Shown here one piece after another: positions 33,580-42,562 of a stretch of DNA of 64,000 bases. The notes under the pieces are model-generated. The model searched no databases, was not told the origin of the DNA, and saw only the letters and a program-made list of their open reading frames with translations. How positions within the stretch are numbered: the first letter of the stretch is position 1; each line of letters starts with the position of its first letter. The stretch is taken from contig NZ_JBAXHI010000007.1 of assembly GCF_037138995.1 (NCBI RefSeq), positions 1 through 64,000 of the forward strand, written 5' to 3'. The translations under genes were made by a program, and so were the position numbers. The stretch is from Chlorohelix sp037138995. Its GTDB lineage: Bacteria > Chloroflexota > Chloroflexia > Chloroheliales > Chloroheliaceae.

Positions 33580-34692
33580 ATGAAAAAGAAAATTGTAATA
33601 ATAGAAGATGAAGAACCAGTTCGAATGAATCTGCAATTGTTGCTCGAATCCGAAGAGTTTGAAGTATATACCGCTTCGGATGGAGAACAAGGCTTGAAAG
33701 AAATTGCCAGCCGAAAACCAGACCTTGTTATTTGCGATATGATGCTGCCTATAGTTGAAGGCTATGAAGTTTTGAAAAGGATGCGGCTTGAAGAAAGTTA
33801 TAGAAATACACCTTTCATTTTCCTAACGGCGCGTAATGATAAAACCTCTATGCGTCAGGGAATGGAACTTGGGGCGGATGATTACATTACCAAGCCTTTT
33901 ACTATGAAAGAAATACTAACTGCGATTAACATCCGGCTGGAAAAAATGGATTTAATCGAAAAAAATGCTGAGCTAAAAATGAATGAGTTAAGGCTTTCAA
34001 TGGCGCATTCCTTACCTCACGAATTTATAACCCCTTTAAGTTCCATAATCGGCTACTCTGATATGTTGATTGCCGATAAGGGTAATTTTGAGGAGAGCAT
34101 CCGGCAAGAAATGTTGGAGAGTATTTATTATAATGCGCTACGCTTGAATCGCCTGACTCAAAATTTCCTACTTTTAGCAGAATTGGAGATTCTAGCCACC
34201 GATAAAGTTAAATTAAATGGTTTCAAAACAGAAATCACAGAAGCTGCCGAGGAATTAATAATCGGGGTAGCTTCCTCCAAAGCGCGTTCCTTCGATAGAT
34301 TAAGTGATTTGGAGTTTGATTTCGAGCAGTCTAATATTACTGCGCCGCTATCCTCATCAAATTTAGCAAAAATAACTGAAGAACTGGTAGATAATGCCTT
34401 TCGTTATTCAGAGGTCGCGCAAAAAGTTCATGTAACTGCAAGCCTCCAGAATGGCAATTTTGTTATAAATATAACCGATAATGGTAGAGGCTTGACGCAA
34501 AAACAAATTGCCAAAATTGGCGCTTTTATTCAATTTGAGCGGAAACGCTATGAGCAGCAAGGTGTTGGTCAGGGTCTCTCGTTGGTTAAGCGTCTTGTAG
34601 AGCTACACGATGGCGAATTTAGTATAAGCAGTGTGCCGGGAAAGCTGACTGTAGCGCGTGTTTTAATTCCTGTTAAAGTAAAAACGCTATGA
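33580..34692 (+). CDS. Receiver-histidine kinase hybrid
   Basis: 370 residues from ATG 33580, one base after the kinase stop. The receiver (about 3-120) has Asp53 (VICDMMLP) as phospho-acceptor. It is followed by a HisKA helix with His147 in SLPHEFITPLSSI and a GHKL domain (LVDNAFRYSEVA for N, DNGRGL for G1, GVGQGLSLVKR for G2). With the receiver first and the kinase behind it, the kinase may be switched by phosphoryl transfer from the upstream nine-PAS kinase, a phosphorelay inference from domain order and adjacency. The longer ORF start at 33511 would overlap the kinase and has no RBS. Confidence 0.88.
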   Translation: MKKKIVIIEDEEPVRMNLQLLLESEEFEVYTASDGEQGLKEIASRKPDLVICDMMLPIVEGYEVLKRMRLEESYRNTPFIFLTARNDKTSMRQGMELGADDYITKPFTMKEILTAINIRLEKMDLIEKNAELKMNELRLSMAHSLPHEFITPLSSIIGYSDMLIADKGNFEESIRQEMLESIYYNALRLNRLTQNFLLLAELEILATDKVKLNGFKTEITEAAEELIIGVASSKARSFDRLSDLEFDFEQSNITAPLSSSNLAKITEELVDNAFRYSEVAQKVHVTASLQNGNFVINITDNGRGLTQKQIAKIGAFIQFERKRYEQQGVGQGLSLVKRLVELHDGEFSISSVPGKLTVARVLIPVKVKTL

Positions 34693-34738
34693 ATTCTGCC
34701 GGACACAATTAGAAAGTCTCCAAAAGGAGTATTTATTT

Positions 34739-36376
34739 ATGGCAATTAGCCCATTAGCGGGTAAACCTGCTCCAGCACAGCTAATTATTGATGTTGATAA
34801 ACTTACCGACCAGTATTATCGTTTGCATCCTGATGTTTCTGACCCTCAACAACAAGTTCAGTTTGGTACTTCAGGGCATCGCGGCTCTTCCGCTAACGCC
34901 GCTTTCAATGAAGACCATATTCTGGCAGCAACTCAGGCAATTGTGGAATACAGACAGAGCAAAAATATTAGCGGTCCACTATTTCTGGGCATAGATACTC
35001 ACGCGCTTTCTGCTCCGGCGCACCGCACCACCTTAGAAGTGCTTGCCGCGCATGGAGTTGAGGTTTTTATTGCACAGAACAACGGCTATACCCCTACTCC
35101 GGTTATTTCGCATGCTATTCTGGCTTATAACAAGGGGCGCACTGCCGGGCTTTCCGATGGAATAGTAGTTACTCCCTCGCATAATCCGCCAGCTGATGGC
35201 GGTTATAAGTACAACCCGCCAAACGGTGGACCCGCCGATGTGGATATTACGGGCTGGGTGCAAAATCGCGCCAATGAATTGTTGCAGAACAAAAATAGGG
35301 AAGTGAAGCGCATTTCTTATGAAATGGCTCTCAAGGCTGCCACTACCCATCAATATGATTACATCACTCCTTACGTGAACGACTTGGTTAATGTAGTTGA
35401 CCTTGAAGCTATCAAGGAAGCCGGATTGAGATTGGGTGCAGACCCGCTTGGAGGCGCAAATGTGGCGTATTGGGAGCCGATTGCCTCCCGTTACGGCTTG
35501 AATATTACGGTGGTAAATAATTTGGTTGACCCAACTTTTCGCTTTATGTCGGTTGACCATGATGGCAAAATCCGCATGGATTGTTCCTCGCCCTATGCGA
35601 TGGCTAATCTAATCGGCTTGAAGGATAGCTACGATATTGCCTTTGGTAATGATGCAGACTCAGACCGTCATGGGATTGTTACTCCTAGCGTTGGCTTGTT
35701 GAATCCTAACCATTTTCTATCGGTTGCGATTTGGTATCTATTCCAAAACCGCAAAGATTGGTTACCTACCAGTGCCATCGGTAAAACACTGGTGAGCAGT
35801 TCTATGATTGACCGAGTTGGCAAGGACATAGGACGGGTTGTGTCCGAAGTCCCTGTCGGGTTTAAATGGTTTGTGGATGGTCTGGTGGACGGTAGTTTTG
35901 GCTTTGGCGGGGAAGAAAGCGCGGGCGCATCCTTCTTGCGTAAAGATGGTACGGTTTGGACTACCGACAAGGACGGCATAATTATGGATTTGCTCGCGGC
36001 GGAAATTACGGCGAAAACGGGCAGAGACCCCGGCTTGCACTATCAAGATTTAACCGCGAAGCTCGGCACTCCCTACTACAACCGAGTAGATGCGCCCGCT
36101 ACCCCTGAACAGAAAGCGCGTCTCAAGAAGCTTTCGCCGGACGATGTTAAGGCGGAGAGCATGGCAGGGGAGAAGATTATAGCGCGTTTGACCAAAGCGC
36201 CCGGTAATGGAGCAGAGATTGGCGGCTTAAAGATTGTGACTGAGAATGGATGGTTCGCGGCACGTCCCTCCGGCACTGAGAATGTCTATAAGATTTATGC
36301 AGAGAGCTTTATAAGCCAGCAACACCTTGCACAAATCCTGAGCGAGGCACAGGAAATCGTTACACAGGCACTTTAA
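34739..36376 (+). CDS. pgm: Phosphoglucomutase (alpha-D-glucose-specific)
   Basis: 545 residues, the length of bacterial PGM. It interconverts glucose-1-phosphate and glucose-6-phosphate. The phospho-Ser is 147 in TPSHNPPADGG, GTSGHRGS (about 43-50) lies near the active site, and the metal loop is GNDADSDRHG (about 303-312). The sugar-specificity loop GGEESAG (about 383-389) and the C-terminal RPSGTENVYK phosphate-binding segment are present. AAAAGGAG lies 9 bases before the ATG. A strong bidirectional terminator follows. Confidence 0.94.
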   Translation: MAISPLAGKPAPAQLIIDVDKLTDQYYRLHPDVSDPQQQVQFGTSGHRGSSANAAFNEDHILAATQAIVEYRQSKNISGPLFLGIDTHALSAPAHRTTLEVLAAHGVEVFIAQNNGYTPTPVISHAILAYNKGRTAGLSDGIVVTPSHNPPADGGYKYNPPNGGPADVDITGWVQNRANELLQNKNREVKRISYEMALKAATTHQYDYITPYVNDLVNVVDLEAIKEAGLRLGADPLGGANVAYWEPIASRYGLNITVVNNLVDPTFRFMSVDHDGKIRMDCSSPYAMANLIGLKDSYDIAFGNDADSDRHGIVTPSVGLLNPNHFLSVAIWYLFQNRKDWLPTSAIGKTLVSSSMIDRVGKDIGRVVSEVPVGFKWFVDGLVDGSFGFGGEESAGASFLRKDGTVWTTDKDGIIMDLLAAEITAKTGRDPGLHYQDLTAKLGTPYYNRVDAPATPEQKARLKKLSPDDVKAESMAGEKIIARLTKAPGNGAEIGGLKIVTENGWFAARPSGTENVYKIYAESFISQQHLAQILSEAQEIVTQAL

Positions 36377-36384
36377 AAGCAAAG

Positions 36385-36421
36385 ACCGCCGGAAGAAATA
36401 TGACTCTCTCCGGCGGTTTTT
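36385..36421. terminator. Bidirectional intrinsic terminator between pgm and tex
   Basis: ACCGCCGG (36385-36392) pairs with CCGGCGGT (36410-36417), with T-runs on both flanks in the proper orientation. Confidence 0.8.
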
Positions 36422-36432
36422 ACCTGCTATGC

Positions 36433-38631
36433 TCAGGGCAATTTCATGCTCAGGCTGACTCGTCCGCGCTTTTCATCTATGCCCAACACTTTCACCTCGA
36501 TAATCTGCCCAACCTGTACCACGTCTAGCGGGTGCTTGATGAAGCGATTGCTCATTTCGGTGATATGCACCAAGCCATCTTGTTTTAGCCCAATATCCAC
36601 GAATGCGCCGAAATCAATCACGTTGCGGACTGTGCCTTTAAGTACCATGCCGGGTTTGAGGTCTTGAAGTTTTAGCACATCGTTTCGCAGGATGGGCTTG
36701 GGAAGCTCATCGCGTGGGTCACGTCCCGGTTTTTCGAGGTCATCAAGAATATCGGAAAGGGTCAACGCGCCCACGCCTAGTTGTCGGGCTATATCCTCCA
36801 TACCTTTAAGTTTCGACCTGAATTCTTTTACGGCAACGGCTGACGGTAGCGTGGTAGCTTTACCAGACCCTATCAGCTTTAGTAATTTGTCAGCCGCCTC
36901 GTAGCTTTCAGGGTGAACAAAGGTATTATCCAAAGGGTTAGAGCCATCAGGAATTTTCAAAAAACCTGCTGCTTGCTCGAAGGCTTTTTCACCCAAGCCC
37001 GGTACTTTGAGCAACTCCCGCCGGGTTTTGAAAGAGCCTTTAGTCTCTCGGTAGGTTACGATTGAATCTGCTACCTTGCGATTAATCCCCGAAACATAGC
37101 GCAAAAGGGCAGAAGAGGCGGTATTTAAATTTACTCCTACATAGTTCACGCACGACTCCACTACCGTATCGAGAGTTTGACCAAGCGTTTTTTGGTCAAC
37201 ATCATGTTGGTACAAGCCGACTCCGATAGCTTTCGGCTCAACCTTGACCAATTCGGCTAAGGGGTCTTGTAAGCGGCGTGCAATTGAAATATTTCCACGT
37301 TGGGTAACATCGAGGTCGGGAAATTCCTTTCGCGCCAATTCGCTCGCGCTATAAACAGATGCGCCCGCCTCGCTCACAATCACATAGGATGGCTTGGGTT
37401 CTGGGCAGGCGGCAATTACCTCTGCTGCCAGCATTTCAGTTTCACGACTGGCAGTGCCGTTCCCGATTGCAAAGACATTTACCTTGAAACGCTTGGATAA
37501 TTCAAGCAATATTTTCTTTGAGCCTTCCCAATCATTTTTTGGTTCGTGCGGGTAAATATTCAGGTTGGCAATTGGCTTTCCGGTGGTATCAATCACCGCA
37601 ACTTTACAGCCAGTACGAAAGCCGGGGTCAATGCCCAACACCGACATACCACGCAAGGGCGGTTGCAACAATAGCTGGCGCAGATTGGCGGCAAATATTT
37701 TAATGGCATGCGCTTCCGCCTGTTCGGTCAAAGCGGCGCGTACTTCGTTTTGAAGTGAAGGAATCAGCAACCGTTTCAAGCTATCGGCAATCGCCGTTTC
37801 TAATTCAGCTTTGAAGATGCAGTGCGAATCAGCCGGGTAATAATAAGCCGCCGCTTTCTCGGCAACCCCACTCGGTAATACCAGATTTATCTTCAATGCT
37901 TCCTCACTCTCACCACGATTAAGGGCGAGGACGCGGTGTGGCGGGATTCTGGAGGCAGGTTCGGCATAATCGTAATATTGCTGATACTTGCCCTCCTCGT
38001 CTTTTGCGCCCTTTGCCAGCGTTGCGCTAAAGGAGGCTTGCTTGAGAAATAACTGTCGCAACTCTCGGCGCAGGTTTGCATCTTCCGCTACCTGCTCCGC
38101 TACAATATCCCTGGCTCCGCTCAAGGCTGTTTCGTTGGTATCTACCCCTTTTTCAGAGTTAATAAATTTAGCGGCGTAATCTCCGAGCTTGCCGTTAAAA
38201 GTTTTCTGAGTGAGTATCAAATTGGCAAGCGGCTCAAGCCCTTTTTCGCGGGCAGCGGTAGCGCGGGTATGCCGTTTGGGGCGATATGGCAGATATAAAT
38301 CCTCTATCTCCTGTAAAATCACCGCTTTCTCGATTGCCGCTTTTAATTCGGCAGTGAGTTTCCCCTGTTGTTCGATAGAGGCTACTATTTCCTGTTTACG
38401 GCGGGAAAGCTGGCGTAGATAAGTTACGCGCTTTTCAAGTTGGCGCAACTGCTCTTCATCCAGATTGCCCGTCACTTCCTTGCGGTAGCGCGAAATAAAG
38501 GGAATCGTTGCTCCCTCGTCCAATAACTCAAGCGCGTTACGCGCCGAGGCGGTTCTGAGCTTTAGCTCTGCTGCAGCTTGCTCGATAATCCAGTTTTCAT
38601 TCACCACTGTAGTTGAGTCTGAAGATGCCAA
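36433..38631 (-). CDS. tex: Tex-family transcription accessory protein
   Basis: 732 residues, typical of Tex/YhgF. The order is a helix-rich N-terminus, a YqgF-like RNase-H fold (LGIDPGFRTGCKVAVIDTTG at about 333-352), a helix-hairpin-helix region (LNTASSALLRYVSGIN, about 503-518) and a C-terminal S1 RNA-binding domain (GTVRNVIDFGAFVDIGLKQD, about 660-679). It binds RNA or the transcription complex, but its cellular role is poorly defined. The start is TTG 38631 with AGGAG at a 6-base spacing, so the TTG is well supported. The RraA-like gene lies just upstream, 15 bases away. Confidence 0.92.
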   Translation of the reverse strand: MASSDSTTVVNENWIIEQAAAELKLRTASARNALELLDEGATIPFISRYRKEVTGNLDEEQLRQLEKRVTYLRQLSRRKQEIVASIEQQGKLTAELKAAIEKAVILQEIEDLYLPYRPKRHTRATAAREKGLEPLANLILTQKTFNGKLGDYAAKFINSEKGVDTNETALSGARDIVAEQVAEDANLRRELRQLFLKQASFSATLAKGAKDEEGKYQQYYDYAEPASRIPPHRVLALNRGESEEALKINLVLPSGVAEKAAAYYYPADSHCIFKAELETAIADSLKRLLIPSLQNEVRAALTEQAEAHAIKIFAANLRQLLLQPPLRGMSVLGIDPGFRTGCKVAVIDTTGKPIANLNIYPHEPKNDWEGSKKILLELSKRFKVNVFAIGNGTASRETEMLAAEVIAACPEPKPSYVIVSEAGASVYSASELARKEFPDLDVTQRGNISIARRLQDPLAELVKVEPKAIGVGLYQHDVDQKTLGQTLDTVVESCVNYVGVNLNTASSALLRYVSGINRKVADSIVTYRETKGSFKTRRELLKVPGLGEKAFEQAAGFLKIPDGSNPLDNTFVHPESYEAADKLLKLIGSGKATTLPSAVAVKEFRSKLKGMEDIARQLGVGALTLSDILDDLEKPGRDPRDELPKPILRNDVLKLQDLKPGMVLKGTVRNVIDFGAFVDIGLKQDGLVHITEMSNRFIKHPLDVVQVGQIIEVKVLGIDEKRGRVSLSMKLP

Positions 38632-38646
38632 AAGAAACTCCTATAT

Positions 38647-39264
38647 TTATCGGGTTAGTATCTCATCCAGATATTTGAGGATGGCTTCGGCGTTGCCGGA
38701 AATCTTCGCTTCTCGTTTTATGTCTTTTTCGAGCTTATCTTGCGCTTTTCGTAAAATTTTCTGTTCTTTTGACTGTGGTATTACCACTACGCCGTCCGCA
38801 TCTCCCACAATAATATCGCCGGGATTTATCGAAACGCCACCGCAGGAAATCGGCACATTGATTTCGCCCACACCGGCTTTACCGCTGGCAGCAACCGCCG
38901 TACCTTTGCAGAAAACCGGGAAATCGAGCTTCTTTATGCCTTGTATATCCCGGATAACCCCATCTACCACAAAACCCTGTATTCCAAGAGTTTGCGCCAT
39001 TCCGATTACAAAATCTCCGGCAATGGCGCGATAGGTGTCGCCTTTAGCGTTAATCACCACCACATCGCCCGGTTGCGCGTTTCTCATCGCTTTAAGAACC
39101 GCGAGGTTATCGCCAACGGGCATTTTCACCGTCAAAGCTCTACCCGCGATTCTGTATTCCTCCTTGAGCGGCTTTATAGCTGAGTCGAGGTTGTTAAGCC
39201 CTTCCATAGCATCAGAAATGCAGGTAGTGGGTAATCCTAAAAACTCTTTCAGAATGTTCTCCAA
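38647..39264 (-). CDS. RraA-like / HMG aldolase-family protein
   Basis: About 205 residues. The RraA fold is shown by GLPTTCISDAMEGL (near the N-terminus), MPVGDNLAVLKAM, VVDGVIRDI (about 100-108) and GDADGVVVIP. Members are either RNase E regulators or 4-hydroxy-4-methyl-2-oxoglutarate/4-carboxy-4-hydroxy-2-oxoadipate aldolases. The VIRD Arg-Asp pair is shared by both. I chose TTG 39264 because AGGAG lies 10 bases before it; the GTG at 39309 would add 15 residues without an RBS. tex follows on the same transcript. Confidence 0.8.
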   Translation of the reverse strand: MENILKEFLGLPTTCISDAMEGLNNLDSAIKPLKEEYRIAGRALTVKMPVGDNLAVLKAMRNAQPGDVVVINAKGDTYRAIAGDFVIGMAQTLGIQGFVVDGVIRDIQGIKKLDFPVFCKGTAVAASGKAGVGEINVPISCGGVSINPGDIIVGDADGVVVIPQSKEQKILRKAQDKLEKDIKREAKISGNAEAILKYLDEILTR

Positions 39265-39668
39265 GTCGAATGTTCTCCTATTTCTAAATTTGCTATCGTA
39301 CAGATTCACAATACCACCCCCGCTTGCGGGTCAGGTTCTAGACAACAACCAAAAAAAATTTTACTTGACTTTAACAACTTATACAAGTTAGCAAGCATAC
39401 TGGTTTGAAAGGCTTCGAAACAACTCGATAGGGATGTCAAACAATTACGCTACTACTTAAGCCGGGCAATCTTCGGTAAAAATGATTGTTTGGTAATGAA
39501 AAGCCTAAATTTTGTAATCGCCAAAAAGGTGGCAGTCCCACGTTCGCAATTAAAAAAATTCAAGCAGTCTGTAAGCTTGTCCGTAATCATCAAATTTTAT
39601 ACTAAAAGATAGCAAAGTAAATTTTTACAGTGGCATACTTTTTTATTAGAGAAAGGGTTAAGAACTTT
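39265..39668. other. Intergenic region between RraA-like and beta-helix genes
   Basis: These 404 AT-rich bases hold a short palindrome (AACTT-ATAC-AAGTT, 39376-39389) and a TTGACT at 39365 with no matching -10 at 16-18 bases. The 60 or so bases before the beta-helix gene are AT-rich. No strong promoter was found, and nothing else was recognised. Confidence 0.45.
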
Positions 39669-41381
39669 ATGCGATACGCCGTTCGCCCTCAAAAAACCAT
39701 ATTATTTACTGGCGGATGCTTGCTGTTTATTCTGGTATTTCTTCTATGCAATTATCCCTACAAGGTGTCTGCTCAAGCACTCGATGTCCAGAAATATGAC
39801 ATCGGGACACCTGTTGTCATGGATGTATGGGTTGATTACACGAACGGCAATGATTCTAATAATGGTTCAAGCCGTTCTCAAGCTCTCAAAACGCTGAATG
39901 CAGCTTGGAATCTTATACCGGAAGGTCAAGAATTAGCCGAAACTGGCTATCGGGTTATGCTGGCGGCAGGAAATTATCCGAGGGATTCGATTCCTAATTA
40001 TCTGGAGAATCGGCTTGGGACTGCCCAATTCCCTGTTATTTTTCAATCTGCGGACGGGCGAGGCAAGGCTCAACTTAATGGTGACTTGAATATCTATAAT
40101 TCCAGCTATTTTTATCTTATAGATATAGCTATCATGCCTGACCCACCCGGCGATGCTTTCCATTGTGAGAAATGCAATCACTTTCTGATAAGAGGCACAA
40201 CCCTGAGCGTGGCAAATCGGGCGGCGCAAGAAGTGATAAAAATAAATCAATCCCAGTATATTTATATTGAGGATAGCGATATTTCAGGGGCTTATGATAA
40301 CGCTATAGATTTCGTGGCGGTACAATATGGGCATGTGAAAGCAAACCGGATTCATGATTCGGAAGATTGGTGTTTTTACGCGAAAGGCGGTTCTGGCTAT
40401 TTGCTGGTGGAAGGCAACGAAGTATTTAACTGCGGTACCGGGGGCATTACCGCCGGACAAGGCACTGGCTTTGAATATATGGTTTCGCCTTGGCTGCACT
40501 ACGAGAGTTATGATATAAAGATTATCAATAACTTGATACACGACACCAACGGCGCAGGGCTTGGGGTAAACGGCGGGTATAATATCCTGCTGGCTTATAA
40601 TACCCTCTATAGAGTAGGAGCGCGTAGCCATTTGATAGAAGTAGTGTTCGGTAGCCGTAGCTGTGATGGGGATACTGACCGTTGCACTGCGAATTTGCAA
40701 GCGGGCGGTTGGGGTACTGTATCTGCTGATAGCCCTCAACTTATCCCCGACCGCAACGTTTATATTTATAATAACTTGATATACAACCCGGACGGCTATC
40801 AAAGCGGTTACCAGCACTTTGCTATTTATGGGTCGCAGCAACCTTCTGACAATAGCAATATACCTGCCCCTGCTCGTACCGATACTAATCTGCAAATCAA
40901 AGGAAATATTATCTGGAATGGTTCGGCAGATTACCCGTTAGGAATTGAAGATGAAAACGCAGGTTGCCCACCCGCTAACCCTACCTGCAATGCCGAGCAA
41001 TTGCGCCGCGATAATATGATAAACATTTTCCAACCGCAATTGGTTAATCCAGTCATAGGAGATTTCCACCCTATTTCGGCTAACAATGGGCTTAATGCGC
41101 GTAGCGTGGCGATACCAGATTTTGTTGGGGGCGATTTGCCGCAAAGCTGGAATATTCCCGGCGGTAATATCGCAAATAATATCAATCGGGATTTGGAGGC
41201 AAATCAACGCTCCGATAAGGTGCAGGCAGGCGCGTTATTGGCGCAAGGTAGCGTGGCTTCTACCAGCGCAAACGTAGCGCATATTACTACGCCAAGTGTT
41301 GCCCAACCGCAAAAGGCACAAGCCGCGTTGTTCAACACCCTGCTTGCGCTTTTTTTTAAGGCGCTGGGCAAATTATACTAG
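39669..41381 (+). CDS. Secreted right-handed beta-helix protein
   Basis: About 570 residues from ATG 39669. The N-terminal signal peptide (MRYAVRPQKTILFTGGCLLF, then a long hydrophobic core) should be cut near VSAQA. The mature part opens with DYTNGNDSNNGSSRSQALKT, the DUF1565-type entry to parallel beta-helix proteins, and shows repeated Asn/Gly-rich coils (IYNNLIYNPDGY, IINNLIHDTNGAG). This is the fold of pectate lyases and mannuronan epimerases, but no catalytic triad can be confirmed. An alternative start at 39630 has no RBS. Its 3' end overlaps the convergent ASADH-like gene by 9 bases. Confidence 0.75.
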   Translation: MRYAVRPQKTILFTGGCLLFILVFLLCNYPYKVSAQALDVQKYDIGTPVVMDVWVDYTNGNDSNNGSSRSQALKTLNAAWNLIPEGQELAETGYRVMLAAGNYPRDSIPNYLENRLGTAQFPVIFQSADGRGKAQLNGDLNIYNSSYFYLIDIAIMPDPPGDAFHCEKCNHFLIRGTTLSVANRAAQEVIKINQSQYIYIEDSDISGAYDNAIDFVAVQYGHVKANRIHDSEDWCFYAKGGSGYLLVEGNEVFNCGTGGITAGQGTGFEYMVSPWLHYESYDIKIINNLIHDTNGAGLGVNGGYNILLAYNTLYRVGARSHLIEVVFGSRSCDGDTDRCTANLQAGGWGTVSADSPQLIPDRNVYIYNNLIYNPDGYQSGYQHFAIYGSQQPSDNSNIPAPARTDTNLQIKGNIIWNGSADYPLGIEDENAGCPPANPTCNAEQLRRDNMINIFQPQLVNPVIGDFHPISANNGLNARSVAIPDFVGGDLPQSWNIPGGNIANNINRDLEANQRSDKVQAGALLAQGSVASTSANVAHITTPSVAQPQKAQAALFNTLLALFFKALGKLY

Positions 41382-42398
41382 CTTAAGGCGGGAGGCGGAT
41401 TCGGCTATCTGGATAGCGTTTAGAGCAGAGCCTTTTCGGAGATTGTCCATGCAACTCCAGAAAGCCATCGTGTTATAATTGCTGTCCAGTTCCCGGATAC
41501 GCCCAACCACAATATCGTCAGTATTGATGCTTTGCCATGGCTGCGGGTACAAATTGACGCTTGGGTCGTCTGATACTTTTACGCCGGGGGTATCTCCCAT
41601 TACCTCGCGCATTTCATCGGGAGTAACTTTTTTACCCAAATCAACTATTATTGATTGGGACATGCCTTGATAAAGCGGCACACGGATTGCCGTAACCGCA
41701 ATGTTGAGTTCGGGCATACGCCAGAGACGTTTTATTTCGCGAATTATGCGTGCTTCACTGCGGGTTAAGCCTGTATCCAGAAAATTCTCGGTTTCAGGTA
41801 ACAGGTTAAAAGCTATCTGGTGGTGATAGGTGTGGGGAATAACATTTTTCCCATCCAATACCGTTCGCGCTTCTGTAGTTAGAAACTCAACCGCACTATG
41901 CCCACTTTCCGAAACAGGCTCATAGCTGTGTACTATCAAACGGCGCAGACTAGTCCATTGTCGAAGGGTGTTCAACGGCAGTGAAAGTTGGATAACGGCG
42001 GGACTGGGAGAAGCTACTAACCGTTTCTTTTTTAGCTGCTGAAGTTCTTCCGCATTGATTTCAGGGATTATCGAAAGAACTTTTTCATCGCCCCGAAACG
42101 CGCCGCTCACGTCAATAACGAAACAGCCAAACTCGGTGATAATGGGCGCAAAATGTTGGGCAGTTTCGGCATCTCCACAGAAAAAAGCTATATCCACCTC
42201 TTTAAAGGCGCGACTGGTAATTTCCGGCACCTCAAAGTCTTTACCTGAGAAAAAGACACGACGACCGGGTACATATTGAGCTGGATTTGTCAGAAACTTT
42301 ATATTGTTGACGGGAAACCGCCGGGATTGCAAGATTTTTATCAATTCCTGTCCGGTTAACTCGGTTGCGCCTACGATTGCAAGATTATAGCCTGCCAT
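41373..42398 (-). CDS. Aspartate-semialdehyde dehydrogenase-like protein lacking catalytic residues
   Basis: 341 residues with the full ASADH fold: LAIVGATELTGQEL (about 6-19) for NADP, then the substrate domain. The active-site Cys of ASADH lies in the segment NPNCST; here the aligned segment is SPSPAV (130-135) with Pro133 at the Cys position. The catalytic His in the RVPV...GHSES region is Met246 (RVPLYQGMSQS). An active enzyme is therefore unlikely. It resembles the inactive USG-1-type homologues found next to ASADH genes elsewhere, although no ASADH is nearby. Its stop overlaps the convergent beta-helix gene end by 9 bases. Confidence 0.82.
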   Translation of the reverse strand: MAGYNLAIVGATELTGQELIKILQSRRFPVNNIKFLTNPAQYVPGRRVFFSGKDFEVPEITSRAFKEVDIAFFCGDAETAQHFAPIITEFGCFVIDVSGAFRGDEKVLSIIPEINAEELQQLKKKRLVASPSPAVIQLSLPLNTLRQWTSLRRLIVHSYEPVSESGHSAVEFLTTEARTVLDGKNVIPHTYHHQIAFNLLPETENFLDTGLTRSEARIIREIKRLWRMPELNIAVTAIRVPLYQGMSQSIIVDLGKKVTPDEMREVMGDTPGVKVSDDPSVNLYPQPWQSINTDDIVVGRIRELDSNYNTMAFWSCMDNLRKGSALNAIQIAESASRLKLV

Positions 42399-42488
42399 AA
42401 TAATACTTTTAATTACTTCTCACTTTTTTGATAATCCTGAAAAACACCTTGCCTAGTTTAACTATGCCTATATGATTTGTCAAAAGAC

Positions 42489-42517
42489 TTGTACAAGCAA
42501 TCAGCGGGCGATATAAT
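42489..42517 (+). promoter_or_regulatory. Sigma70-like promoter of the phosphatase gene
   Basis: TTGTAC (42489-42494) and TATAAT (42512-42517) are separated by 17 bases. It would start transcription near 42524, about 40 bases before the ATG. Confidence 0.6.
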
Positions 42518-42562
42518 CACTGGAATTATCAAACTGATTTTGCAGAGAGGGTATTAGGCGAT

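Noticed and set aside
39376..39389. Palindrome AACTT-ATAC-AAGTT as an operator or attachment site
   Set aside because: Arms are only five bases and no mobile element is nearby.
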